Notes: generated from the letters alone by a model not told the origin. A stretch of DNA of 8,526 nucleotides from Nitrososphaerota archaeon (GCA_027886785.1 JAPCJV010000058.1:1-8526); one strand, 5' to 3'; shown: positions 1-6,445, numbered from the stretch's first letter. Numbers and translations are program-made.

Positions 1-1
1 C

Positions 2-649
2 GTTTATGGTACGTGGTTTGAAAAATCCACGGTCGAAGTTTATCTGGATCCCAAGGATGCGCCGGGGTTCTTCAAGTGGGTAATTCCTTTGTCCTCAGAC
101 GTGGCAAAAATTGGAGTAGCCGGAAAGGAAATTAACACTTTTGCGATCCTCGATTCTTTCGTCAAAGAAAAAGACGCCATTCCTTTCAGAAAAGCAGCTG
201 CCCCGATCATCTGTTCTGGAACTGTGAAAAAGTTCGTGGATGGGAGGATCGTGAAAGCGGGTGATTCCGCCGGTCAGCCAAAGCCGACAACCGGTGGGGG
301 AATCTATACCGGGGGGTACGGCGGTCGAGAGGCTGCGCGGGCGATCTCGAAAGCTCTTGAAAGTAATGATCTCAGTCAGTTGGAACTCTATGAAGAAAAA
401 TGGAGATCGAAATTTGGGGATGAATTCAGAACTCAACTTTACGCGAGAAACGTATTTTCAAAAATGAATGCAAAGCAGCTAGATCAATTATCGGAAATGA
501 TCAATTCATCCGATATTCCCCTGAAAATTTCCGAGGAGGGAGATTTCGACAGGCACTCGATCGCGATCATGAGGGCCTTCGGAATTGCAAATTTGTTTTC
601 AATTCTCGGAATGGTGGTGTCCAACGAGATCAAAAATCTGTTGAGTTAA
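2..649 (+). CDS. Geranylgeranyl reductase family FAD-dependent oxidoreductase, C-terminal part
   Basis: This is the last 215 residues of a longer protein. The frame is open to the left edge, so the TTG at 89 is internal and the true start lies outside the window. The family (typically about 400 residues) uses FAD to hydrogenate double bonds in geranylgeranyl chains, chiefly those of archaeal ether lipids, at the inner membrane face. Visible here are the core strand pattern (EVYLDPKDAPGFFKWVIP, then IGVAG), which matches the substrate-binding sheet, and the late FAD-contacting segment GDSAGQPKPTTGGGIYTGG followed by the helix REAARAI. GD..G plus P.TGGGI is characteristic of archaeal members. 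The C-terminal third is helical and ends in a hydrophobic stretch (IANLFSILGMVVS). The N-terminal GxGxxG dinucleotide motif is not in view. It could act on lipid, quinone or isoprenoid substrates; lipid is the most likely. It is followed by 98 bases before the next gene, so probably not its operon partner. Confidence 0.85.
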   Translation, partial: VYGTWFEKSTVEVYLDPKDAPGFFKWVIPLSSDVAKIGVAGKEINTFAILDSFVKEKDAIPFRKAAAPIICSGTVKKFVDGRIVKAGDSAGQPKPTTGGGIYTGGYGGREAARAISKALESNDLSQLELYEEKWRSKFGDEFRTQLYARNVFSKMNAKQLDQLSEMINSSDIPLKISEEGDFDRHSIAIMRAFGIANLFSILGMVVSNEIKNLLS

Positions 650-703
650 AACTGTGTCATTGCGTTAGGCGCAAAACTCTTCAATTCCGAGATAACTCAC
701 AGC

Positions 704-714
704 AAAGTATATTA
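704..714 (+). promoter_or_regulatory. Possible TATA box for the zinc-ribbon/aEF-1beta operon
   Basis: An A/T-rich element (AAAGTATATTA) is centred near 709, about 38 bases before the ATG at 748. An archaeal start site 25-27 bases downstream would give a leader of roughly 10-13 nt. No Shine-Dalgarno sequence lies before 748, which agrees with a short-leader or leaderless message. A weak hairpin (TTGCG at 660-664 with CGCAA at 670-674) behind the preceding gene separates the two units. The assignment rests on position and composition only. Confidence 0.35.
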
Positions 715-747
715 CGAATATTTTGAGTATTGTACTTCCTTACGCAG

Positions 748-933
748 ATGTCGACCGAAAGACAAATCCAGCTCCCCATGTGTACATCCTGCAACAGGCC
801 GATCATGCCTGGGGAAAAAGCTGTAAAATTCCTTTGCCCCAATTGCGGGGAAGTCCTAATCTGGAGAAACGAAAAATGCCGCGGCTTTTCTCGGCCGTAC
901 CGCTGCGTAAACTGTAGTTACGAAGGGCCTTAG
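748..933 (+). CDS. Zinc-ribbon protein of the archaeal COG2888 type, translation-associated
   Basis: A 61-residue basic protein with paired zinc-knuckle motifs: C12-x2-C15, C30-x2-C33, C44, and C53-x2-C56, ending in the family-like Y-E-G-P. Archaeal proteins of this group (HVO_2753 type) carry four C-x2-C knuckles forming two zinc sites and are predicted RNA-binding proteins with a role in translation. The expected first cysteine of the third knuckle (RC..CR in relatives, as I recall them) is Asn41 here, so only seven cysteines remain. I chose the ATG at 748 over an upstream TTG at 730 because it gives the usual short N-terminus. The stop is 31 bases before the aEF-1beta start, and this pairing is common in archaea, which supports both calls. 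The exact molecular role is not established from sequence. Confidence 0.85.
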   Translation: MSTERQIQLPMCTSCNRPIMPGEKAVKFLCPNCGEVLIWRNEKCRGFSRPYRCVNCSYEGP

Positions 934-950
934 AGATTCTACGGGGGTTT

Positions 951-955
951 AGGAG
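951..955 (+). promoter_or_regulatory. Shine-Dalgarno site that sets the TTG start of aEF-1beta
   Basis: AGGAG lies 9 bases before the TTG at 965. It complements the pyrimidine-rich end of archaeal 16S rRNA. No ATG or GTG nearby would give a family-length protein, so this site decides the start. It fits an internal gene of an operon, where leaderless initiation is not possible. Confidence 0.6.
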
Positions 956-964
956 ACGCCGAAT

Positions 965-1237
965 TTGCTCGTTAGAGTAAAGATTCTTCCGAAGGAAGCG
1001 GAAATACAACCGTCTCAGGTGGTGGAAGACATCAAGGCCCAGAATCCGGGAATCCAAATCAGAAGCACCACTGAAGAACCCATTGCCTTTGGGCTCGTCG
1101 CCCTAATCGCAGATTTCTTGACAGATGATGCTTCCGGTGCAATGGATCAGATCGAGGAAGCGATTCGAAAATCTCCTCTAGTGGGGGAATTTGAAGTGCT
1201 CGGCGCGAGCAGAATTTCTGCGACCGTCAAAAAGTAA
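965..1237 (+). CDS. Archaeal elongation factor 1-beta (aEF-1beta), nucleotide exchange factor
   Basis: A 90-residue protein, the normal size for archaeal aEF-1beta (about 88-92). This factor exchanges GDP for GTP on elongation factor 1-alpha in the cytosol and so recycles it during translation. The sequence shows the expected ferredoxin-like alternation: a first strand (LVRVKILPK), a helix (SQVVEDIKAQ), the diagnostic EEPIAFGLVALIADFL segment at about 57-72, an acidic turn (TDDASGAMD), a second helix (IEEAIRKS) and a last strand (EFEVLGASRI). EPIAFGL is the strongest family mark. The start is TTG, supported by the AGGAG site 9 bases upstream. The gene lies 31 bases after the zinc-ribbon gene on the same strand and is probably co-transcribed with it. 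The intervening bases contain no promoter-like element. Confidence 0.93.
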   Translation: MLVRVKILPKEAEIQPSQVVEDIKAQNPGIQIRSTTEEPIAFGLVALIADFLTDDASGAMDQIEEAIRKSPLVGEFEVLGASRISATVKK

Positions 1238-1266
1238 ACTTCGCGCCTTGGCCAATTCCTCTTCGC

Positions 1267-1282
1267 GGAAAATATGAAATAA
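1267..1282 (+). promoter_or_regulatory. Possible promoter of the cdc48 gene
   Basis: The 78 bases between aEF-1beta and cdc48 contain one A/T-rich block (GAAAATATGAAATAAT) 35-48 bases before the ATG at 1316. With archaeal spacing, transcription would start near 1299-1306, giving a 10-17 nt leader. There is no Shine-Dalgarno match just before the ATG. A T5 run at 1293-1297 may help end the upstream transcript. Assignment is by position and composition only. Confidence 0.35.
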
Positions 1283-1315
1283 TCCGGTAACGGTTTTTCT
1301 CGGCAATATAGAAAT

Positions 1316-3496
1316 ATGTCCAAGCAGCGGAAGAGCTTCGCGATACAGCTTCGCGTCGCTGAGGCAAAGCAGAAGGACGTCGGGAAATCTAGAGCAAAGC
1401 TCGACCCGGAGTCAATGTCCGAGCTCAAAGTGGCGCAGGGAGACATGTTGGAAATACTGGGCAAGAAAGCTACCGTTGCCTTAGCTTGGAAAGTGGACCC
1501 GGAGGATGAGTCAATCGGCGCAGTCCGAATCGATGGCCAGACTCGCAAGAATTCCGGATCTGCGATAAACGAGTTCGCCACAATTCGCAGAATAGAGAGT
1601 CTCTCGGCGAAATCCGTGTCGCTCGTGCCCATTGGAACAAAGGGATCGATGGACAAGGACTTTGCTCAATTTGTGAGGAACCGTCTGAAGGGTACTCCTG
1701 TGGTTATCGGAGACGAACTATCCGTGATCGTTCTCGGAAATCCCATCGCGTTCAAGGTGCAAAAGGTCCGGCCGAAAGGATGCGTGCGGATCGAACAATC
1801 CACGCTCTTGACCATACTTCCGGAGGCAGTGGTGAGCAAAAATATCGTCCAGACGGCATCCTACGATGAAATTGGAGGACTGGGCGAGGAGATTCGCCGA
1901 CTGCGAGAAATCGTGGAGTTGCCTCTGCGTCATCCGGAACTGTTCCAAAAGTTAGGCGTCGAACCCCCCAACGGAATTTTACTTTACGGCCCTCCTGGTT
2001 GCGGCAAGACGCTTCTTGCACGGGCGCTCGCGAACGAATGCGAAGCTAACTTTTACACCATGAACGGTCCCGAAATCATGAACAAATACTATGGGGAGAC
2101 GGAAGGGAAGCTGCGAGATCTCTTCAAGGAGGCGAAGGAGAATTCGCCCAGCATAATTTTTGTGGATGAAATCGACGCTCTTGCTCCCCGGCGGGAAGAG
2201 ACTTTCGGGGACGTTGAAAAAAGGGTGGTCGGTCAGCTTTTGGCTTTGATGGATGGCGTCGCGGATCGGGGAGATGTGGTGGTGATCGGTGCTACTAATC
2301 GTCCAGAAAGTATTGATCCAGCTTTGAGACGTCCAGGTCGCTTCGATCGAGAAGTGCAAGTCGGAGTACCCAACACAGAAGCGCGGCAGGAAATCTTGTT
2401 GATCCACACGCGAGGAATGCCACTATCGAATGACATAGAACTTGAAAAAATGGCGACGGAACTTTATGGATACACCGGGGCGGACATTCGCGCCCTATGT
2501 CGGGAAGCCGCTCTGAAGGCTCTGCGGAGGTACGTGCCGGATATCGACGTTGAAAGTGAGCGGTTGCCTCCGGATGTGATTGAGAAAATGCAGGTGACTT
2601 CAATGGACTTCAAAGATGCTTCAAAGGAAATCGTACCAACCGCGATGCGGGAGTATTTCACCGAAATTCCCAAGCTATCCTGGGAAGAGATTGGTGGTCT
2701 TCACAGTGTGAAGCAGATGATCACGGAGAATGTTGTCTGGGCGATTAAAGACCGGGCACGCTTTCAAAAAGTAGGAGTGTCCCCTGCGAGAGGCATTCTG
2801 TTGTATGGACCTCCCGGTTGCGGTAAATCGATGTTGGTTAGGGCGCTGGCGACAGAAAGCGGAGCCAATTTGATAACTGTAAGAGGCCCGGAAGTCCTCT
2901 CCAAATGGCTCGGCGAATCGGAGAAAGCAATTCGGGAGATTTTCAAGAAAGCGAAGAGCTCTTCGCCCTGCATTATTTTCTTGGACGAACTCGACTCCAT
3001 TGCTGTCACGAGATCAGGGTATTCCCAACAATCCGACCGGGTGCTGAGTCAGATGCTTGCAGAGATCGATACGCTCGGAAGTTCTGGAGAGATTTTCCTG
3101 ATCGGGGCGACCAACCGACCGGACCTGGTGGACGTTTCTTTGCTGCGTCCGGGGCGCCTAGAGCTCTTGATCTATGTTCCGCCCCCGGATGAAGAGGCCC
3201 GCGCAGAAATTTTGAGAATTCTCGTGCAGGGAATGCCGCTTTCTCCTTCCATCTCGCTCAAAACAATCGCGTCCCAGACTAAGGGATACACAGGAGCGGA
3301 TCTGAAATCGGTGTGCCGGGAAGCGGGTATCGAAGCGCTCAGGAGAAATTCAGAGACTCCTCTTCTTACTCAAGATGACTTTGTCGTGGCTCTTTCAAGG
3401 ATCAAACCGGTCCTTTCTGCGGAGCTTGAGAACTGGTTCTCCGGAGTACAAAAGAAGTTAAAAGGAGCCCCGGCGCCAGAGGGATTCATAGGGTAA
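1316..3496 (+). CDS. Cdc48/VAT/p97-type AAA+ ATPase with two ATPase modules
   Basis: This 726-residue protein is a hexameric unfoldase of the Cdc48/VAT/p97 class, which pulls proteins apart for degradation or complex disassembly. Residues 1-180 form the N domain (double-psi barrel type). Module D1 has Walker A GPPGCGKT (225-232), Walker B FVDEID (282-287), sensor Asn328 and arginine fingers Arg339 and Arg342. Module D2 has GPPGCGKS (498-505), FLDELD (555-560), Asn600, and Arg611 and Arg614. Both modules look active. The pore loops read KYYG (257-260) in D1 and KWLG (530-533) in D2: the double aromatic in D1 is an archaeal VAT trait, where eukaryotic p97 has KLAG. The C-terminus (PEGFIG) has no HbYX proteasome-docking tail. 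Length is near that of archaeal VAT. The ATG at 1316 is the only start giving a full N domain. It probably stands alone: its own promoter is upstream and a hairpin plus T-run follows the stop. Confidence 0.96.
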   Translation: MSKQRKSFAIQLRVAEAKQKDVGKSRAKLDPESMSELKVAQGDMLEILGKKATVALAWKVDPEDESIGAVRIDGQTRKNSGSAINEFATIRRIESLSAKSVSLVPIGTKGSMDKDFAQFVRNRLKGTPVVIGDELSVIVLGNPIAFKVQKVRPKGCVRIEQSTLLTILPEAVVSKNIVQTASYDEIGGLGEEIRRLREIVELPLRHPELFQKLGVEPPNGILLYGPPGCGKTLLARALANECEANFYTMNGPEIMNKYYGETEGKLRDLFKEAKENSPSIIFVDEIDALAPRREETFGDVEKRVVGQLLALMDGVADRGDVVVIGATNRPESIDPALRRPGRFDREVQVGVPNTEARQEILLIHTRGMPLSNDIELEKMATELYGYTGADIRALCREAALKALRRYVPDIDVESERLPPDVIEKMQVTSMDFKDASKEIVPTAMREYFTEIPKLSWEEIGGLHSVKQMITENVVWAIKDRARFQKVGVSPARGILLYGPPGCGKSMLVRALATESGANLITVRGPEVLSKWLGESEKAIREIFKKAKSSSPCIIFLDELDSIAVTRSGYSQQSDRVLSQMLAEIDTLGSSGEIFLIGATNRPDLVDVSLLRPGRLELLIYVPPPDEEARAEILRILVQGMPLSPSISLKTIASQTKGYTGADLKSVCREAGIEALRRNSETPLLTQDDFVVALSRIKPVLSAELENWFSGVQKKLKGAPAPEGFIG

Positions 3497-3499
3497 AGG

Positions 3500-3541
3500 T
3501 TTCTCGAGAGTTAACCTCTTTCGAGAAAAATACTGTTTTTT
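3500..3541 (+). terminator. Hairpin and T-run after cdc48, overlapping the next promoter
   Basis: Three bases after the cdc48 stop, an inverted repeat pairs 3500-3507 (TTTCTCGA) with 3521-3528 (TCGAGAAA), continuing as GAG 3508-3510 with CTC 3516-3518 across a 2-base bulge. The stem is 11 bp with a 5-base loop. A T6 run lies at 3536-3541. This resembles a terminator; archaea mostly rely on the T-run, so the hairpin may instead be an operator, since it overlaps the TATA-like box of the next gene. Confidence 0.4.
3525..3533 (+). promoter_or_regulatory. Possible TATA box for the small winged-helix gene
   Basis: GAAAAATAC is centred about 24 bases before the ATG at 3552, the spacing expected when transcription starts at the start codon itself. 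No ribosome binding site is present, consistent with a leaderless message. The box overlaps the right arm of the inverted repeat described at 3500-3528. Confidence 0.35.
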
Positions 3542-3551
3542 GTGATTCTAT

Positions 3552-3791
3552 ATGAAATATCCATTAAGAAATATTGTAAATGAGAAAATGAAACAAAATG
3601 ACAATATGACGGACAAGGAGCTGCTCGCGGAGCTGCAGAGGGACGGGGAGGATGTCTCCATGCGAGATCTAAACAAGGTGCTGATGCAGCTGGAGATTCT
3701 AGGGCTCATAACTCTCCGCTGGCAGACGAAGGACACTCGGCGGATCGAAGTGGTGCACGGCAAACCGCTCCAGAGGATGCCGGGCGAATAG
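3552..3791 (+). CDS. Small winged-helix-like protein, function unknown
   Basis: A 79-residue charged protein that I do not recognise by name. Its layout suggests a compact winged helix: an N-terminal helix (residues 1-18), a helix TDKELLAELQRD (20-31), a likely recognition helix SMRDLNKVLMQLEILGL (36-52), then strands ITLRWQT and RRIEVV (53-69) with a charged turn between them as the wing. There is no signal peptide, membrane segment or metal motif. Three in-frame ATGs lie near the start (3552, 3588, 3606); I chose 3552 because a TATA-like box is correctly spaced for leaderless initiation and the extra N-terminal helix is amphipathic. It sits alone between cdc48 and fen1, about 99 bases before fen1, which has its own promoter-like box. 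It could be a DNA-binding regulator or a protein-interaction module. Coding is likely from the structured composition and the lack of any better frame. Confidence 0.65.
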   Translation: MKYPLRNIVNEKMKQNDNMTDKELLAELQRDGEDVSMRDLNKVLMQLEILGLITLRWQTKDTRRIEVVHGKPLQRMPGE

Positions 3792-3810
3792 CGCTTCTCC
3801 AGATATTCGA

Positions 3811-3835
3811 TTTTTAGAAATTAGTGCTTTCTTTC
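3811..3835 (+). terminator. T-rich stretch after the small winged-helix gene
   Basis: Twenty bases after the stop at 3791 lie T5 (3811-3815) and then a pyrimidine-rich run (TTTCTTTCC near 3828-3836). T-rich tracts without a stable hairpin are the usual archaeal transcription stop. Weak, but it falls in the right place, ahead of the fen1 promoter. Confidence 0.25.
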
Positions 3836-3859
3836 CGAGAGCCATTCTGCAAAAGGCTC

Positions 3860-3865
3860 AAATTA
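3860..3865 (+). promoter_or_regulatory. Possible TATA box for fen1-pcm
   Basis: AAATTA, centred near 3862, lies 28 bases before the fen1 ATG at 3891 and is preceded by a purine-rich AAAAGG. This is the spacing for a leaderless transcript beginning at the ATG. No Shine-Dalgarno sequence lies between it and the gene. Confidence 0.4.
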
Positions 3866-3890
3866 GACGGAATACTTTCTTTTCCTAGAA

Positions 3891-4919
3891 ATGGGCGTTA
3901 ATCTCCGTAACATCGCGGATCCCAAGAAGATCGAGCTCGAAGAGCTCTCCGGCAAATCAATAGCAATTGACGCCTTCAATACGCTCTACCAGTTCCTGTC
4001 GATCATTCGCGGAATGACCGGAGAGCTCCTCCGGGACAACAAGGGCCGAGTAACCAGCCACCTCAGCGGCCTGTTTTACAGAAACATGAACCTGCTCGAA
4101 ACTGGATTGAAGTTAATCTACGTCTTTGATGGGACTCCGCCGAAGCTCAAGAGTTTAGAGATCAGCAGAAGGCGGGAGGTCAAGGTACTCGCTGGCGAGA
4201 TGTACAAGCAGGCTCTGGAGAAAGAGGATTTTGAGTCCGCCAAAAAATATGCGTCTGCGACTGCCTATCTGGACAACCAGATGGTGGAAGAATCGAAAAA
4301 ACTATTGGACCTCATGGGCATTCCGTGGATACAGGCTCCCTCTGAGGGAGAAGCCACGGCCTCTCATCTCTCTGCTGTAGGAAAAGCGGATTTTGTGGGG
4401 AGCCAGGATTATGACAGCCTGCTTTTTGGAGCGGCGAAACTGGTGCGCAACCTAACGATTTCCGGAAAAAGGAAACTTCCCAACCGCAACACCAGAGTGG
4501 ACGTGATTCCGGAAACAGTGTATTTGTCCGAGGTCCTCTCGAAAAACGAGATCACTCGAAACCAGCTCATTGACATCGGGATCTTGCTAGGGACGGATTT
4601 CAACCCTGACGGATTCCAGGGAATCGGCCCGGCTACTGCTCTAAAGCTAATCCGAAAATATTCCAAGATTGAAAACGTGCCGGAGCTGAAGGGCAAGGTC
4701 AATTTTGATCCCGACGAGATCCGCGAGATCTTTCTTCATCCGCAGGTCTCTACGCGAGACGATTTCGATCTGGAACAAAAACCCGCAAACAATGAGGGAT
4801 TAATCAAATTCCTAGTAGAGGAACATGATTTTTCCAAGGATCGGATTGATGCCGCCCTTCAGCGGCTGGATGCCCGGAAAAAAATTGCGAGCCAATCGTT
4901 AGAGCAGTGGTTTTCCTGA
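3891..4919 (+). CDS. fen: Flap endonuclease 1 (FEN1)
   Basis: A 342-residue structure-specific nuclease that removes 5' flaps during Okazaki fragment maturation and long-patch base excision repair. It begins with Met-Gly, as the family requires for its N-terminal active-site contact. Metal-binding acidic residues are all visible: Asp27, Asp80, Glu152 and Glu154 (APSEGEA), Asp173 and Asp175 (SQDYDSL), and Asp236 (LLGTDF). N region is about 1-100, I region about 120-260, and the DNA-binding helix-turn (FQGIGPATALKLI) is at about 242-254. The C-terminal SQSLEQWFS is a PCNA-binding (PIP-like) tail with the usual L..WF, but the first position is Ser334 where the consensus has Gln. Length is normal for archaeal FEN1 (about 330-350). 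The start is fixed by the Met-Gly rule and by the TATA-like box 28 bases upstream. The pcm gene follows after three bases. Confidence 0.96.
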   Translation: MGVNLRNIADPKKIELEELSGKSIAIDAFNTLYQFLSIIRGMTGELLRDNKGRVTSHLSGLFYRNMNLLETGLKLIYVFDGTPPKLKSLEISRRREVKVLAGEMYKQALEKEDFESAKKYASATAYLDNQMVEESKKLLDLMGIPWIQAPSEGEATASHLSAVGKADFVGSQDYDSLLFGAAKLVRNLTISGKRKLPNRNTRVDVIPETVYLSEVLSKNEITRNQLIDIGILLGTDFNPDGFQGIGPATALKLIRKYSKIENVPELKGKVNFDPDEIREIFLHPQVSTRDDFDLEQKPANNEGLIKFLVEEHDFSKDRIDAALQRLDARKKIASQSLEQWFS

Positions 4920-4922
4920 AAG

Positions 4923-5645
4923 TTGTCTGGTAATCTCGCAGCTTTTCTACAGGAATCCAAAAGGAATCTCCTTGAATCTCTGAGGATAGAAGGAATCATG
5001 AAGTCGAGAAGCATAGAGGAAGCTCTGCTCTCAGTACCCCGGGAAGCTTTTCTTTTCCCGGACACATCTTCGGCCATGGCCTATCAAGATGAGCCGATTC
5101 CTCTAGGAAATTCTGGACAGACGATTTCCGCCCCTCACATGGTCGTCATGATGCTGGAAGAGTTAGAACTGCACCCAGGTCTGAAGGTGTTGGAAGTGGG
5201 AGGAGGAAGTGGGTATAATGCGGCGTTGATCGGATCCATAGTGTCTAAAGGAATCGCCCAGAGGATTCCCGAACCCTTGGTTACTTCGATCGAGCGGGAC
5301 GAAAATCTGACGGAGTTCGCGAGGAAGAACCTTGAGAAGGTGGGGTTATCGAAAATAGTTAGGATCATTTCGGGCGATGGCTCTCTGGGATATCCCAAGG
5401 AATCGGAAGAAGAAGTGTATGACCGGATCATAATCACAGCAGGTGCTCCCAGAGTTCCCCGTTTTCTGAAGAGCCAGTTGAAAAAGGACGGCATCCTGCT
5501 CGCTCCCGTGGGTGGGCGGACATATCAGAAATTAATGAAATTGAGAAAGCTCGAAAATAGATCCGGAAAAATAGAATTTCAGGAGACCCATGCGGTCGAT
5601 TGTATGTTCGTACCGCTCATCGGTGCGGACGCGCACCAGCGCTAA
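4923..5645 (+). CDS. pcm: Protein-L-isoaspartate O-methyltransferase
   Basis: A 240-residue cytosolic enzyme that methylates L-isoaspartyl residues from S-adenosylmethionine, starting repair of aged proteins. The N-terminal helices and VPREAFLFPD (about 38-47) match the family. GNSGQTISAPHMV (62-74) is the substrate-loop signature, VLEVGGGSGYNAAL (89-102) is the cofactor-binding motif I, TSIERD (121-126) the acidic ribose contact, and YDRIIITAGAPRVP (166-179) the later motif. The C-terminus CMFVPLIG is typical. There are about six extra residues between motif I and the acidic strand (QRIPEPLV). I chose the TTG at 4923, since starting at the next ATG (4998) would remove the conserved first helices. 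It begins three bases after the fen1 stop and probably shares its transcript through coupled translation; no Shine-Dalgarno match is seen. Its stop overlaps that of the convergent aquaporin gene. Confidence 0.92.
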   Translation: MSGNLAAFLQESKRNLLESLRIEGIMKSRSIEEALLSVPREAFLFPDTSSAMAYQDEPIPLGNSGQTISAPHMVVMMLEELELHPGLKVLEVGGGSGYNAALIGSIVSKGIAQRIPEPLVTSIERDENLTEFARKNLEKVGLSKIVRIISGDGSLGYPKESEEEVYDRIIITAGAPRVPRFLKSQLKKDGILLAPVGGRTYQKLMKLRKLENRSGKIEFQETHAVDCMFVPLIGADAHQR

Positions 5646-6316
5646 TTCTGATTCTTCAAAATCACATAGTTGTAGAGAAGAGCGGCAATCACGGCTCCGA
5701 GTATAGGACCAATCCAATACACATACCAGTTTGCAAAAGTCCCCGATGCGATCGCTGGTCCGATAGCTCTAGCGGGATTCATCGCTGCCCCTGTGAAGGG
5801 CCCTCCCGCCATGATGTCGATCCCGATAGCGAGGCCGATTCCGAAGCCACCAATTTTCGGGTGTCTCGGATCTACGGCTGTTCCAAAAATGGCAAAAACC
5901 AAAATGAAAGTCAAGACAGCCTCAAACAGAATCCCCTGAGCTACGCTGGTGTCTGGACCGAGTCCAGGAGTTCCCCAGTGAACTAGGTTCCCCATCGCTG
6001 CCGGATACAGCACCATCAACAGTGCTCCAGCAATAATTGCACCTACGAGCTGGGAGATGATGTAGACTAATGCATGAGGGGCTGAGATCTTTTTCGTCGC
6101 GAGCATTGCAATCGTGACTGCCGGATTGATGTGGCCGCCGGAAATGTTCATCGCGGCGGAAACAGCTATTGAGAGAGCGATTCCATGGGCGAGTGCAATG
6201 ACTATCAACTGATTTCCCTGAGTAGCAATGATCGACCCCGCACCAATGAAGGTGAGGAGAAAAGCACCGAGAGCTTCCACGACGGATTTTTGACCCAGAC
6301 TAGCTTCTGCCATCAT
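5642..6316 (-). CDS. Aquaporin, MIP family, TIP-like selectivity filter
   Basis: A 224-residue membrane channel with six predicted helices and the two half-helices that carry the paired NPA motifs (SGGHINPAVT at 59-68, TGAAMNPAR at 175-183). It passes water or small neutral solutes across the cytoplasmic membrane. Aligning to AqpZ by the NPA boxes, the aromatic/arginine filter is His44, Ile168, Ala177 and Arg183, which resembles plant TIP channels rather than AqpZ (Phe/His/Thr/Arg) or GlpF. The loop GTPGLGPDTSVAQGILFEAVLTF and the AVDPRHPK turn are also TIP-like. There are two adjacent ATGs (6316 and 6313); I took the first. A purine-rich GAGAGGG lies just before it on this strand and may act as a weak ribosome binding site. 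The substrate cannot be fixed from sequence: water, glycerol, ammonia, urea or peroxide are all possible. Confidence 0.9.
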   Translation of the reverse strand: MMAEASLGQKSVVEALGAFLLTFIGAGSIIATQGNQLIVIALAHGIALSIAVSAAMNISGGHINPAVTIAMLATKKISAPHALVYIISQLVGAIIAGALLMVLYPAAMGNLVHWGTPGLGPDTSVAQGILFEAVLTFILVFAIFGTAVDPRHPKIGGFGIGLAIGIDIMAGGPFTGAAMNPARAIGPAIASGTFANWYVYWIGPILGAVIAALLYNYVILKNQN

Positions 6317-6445
6317 GCCCTCTCAGCCTCGCGCAGCTCCGTTTCTCCTATTCTTAAGTGAAGCTTAATCTCTTAGACAATGAGCTCAGGAAAATGAAAG
6401 TGATACCATCTCGCTTATTTCGCTCTTCACGGAAAGGTTTAGGGC

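Noticed and set aside
95..436. 113-residue minus-strand open frame over the geranylgeranyl reductase gene
   Set aside because: It lies fully opposite a clear protein with FAD motifs, and its translation has no recognisable features.
660..674. 5-bp hairpin TTGCG/CGCAA after the geranylgeranyl reductase gene
   Set aside because: Short stem with no T-run after it; too weak to call a terminator.
2905..3192. 95-residue plus-strand open frame within cdc48
   Set aside because: A shifted-frame reading of the D2 ATPase module; no separate start context and no domain.
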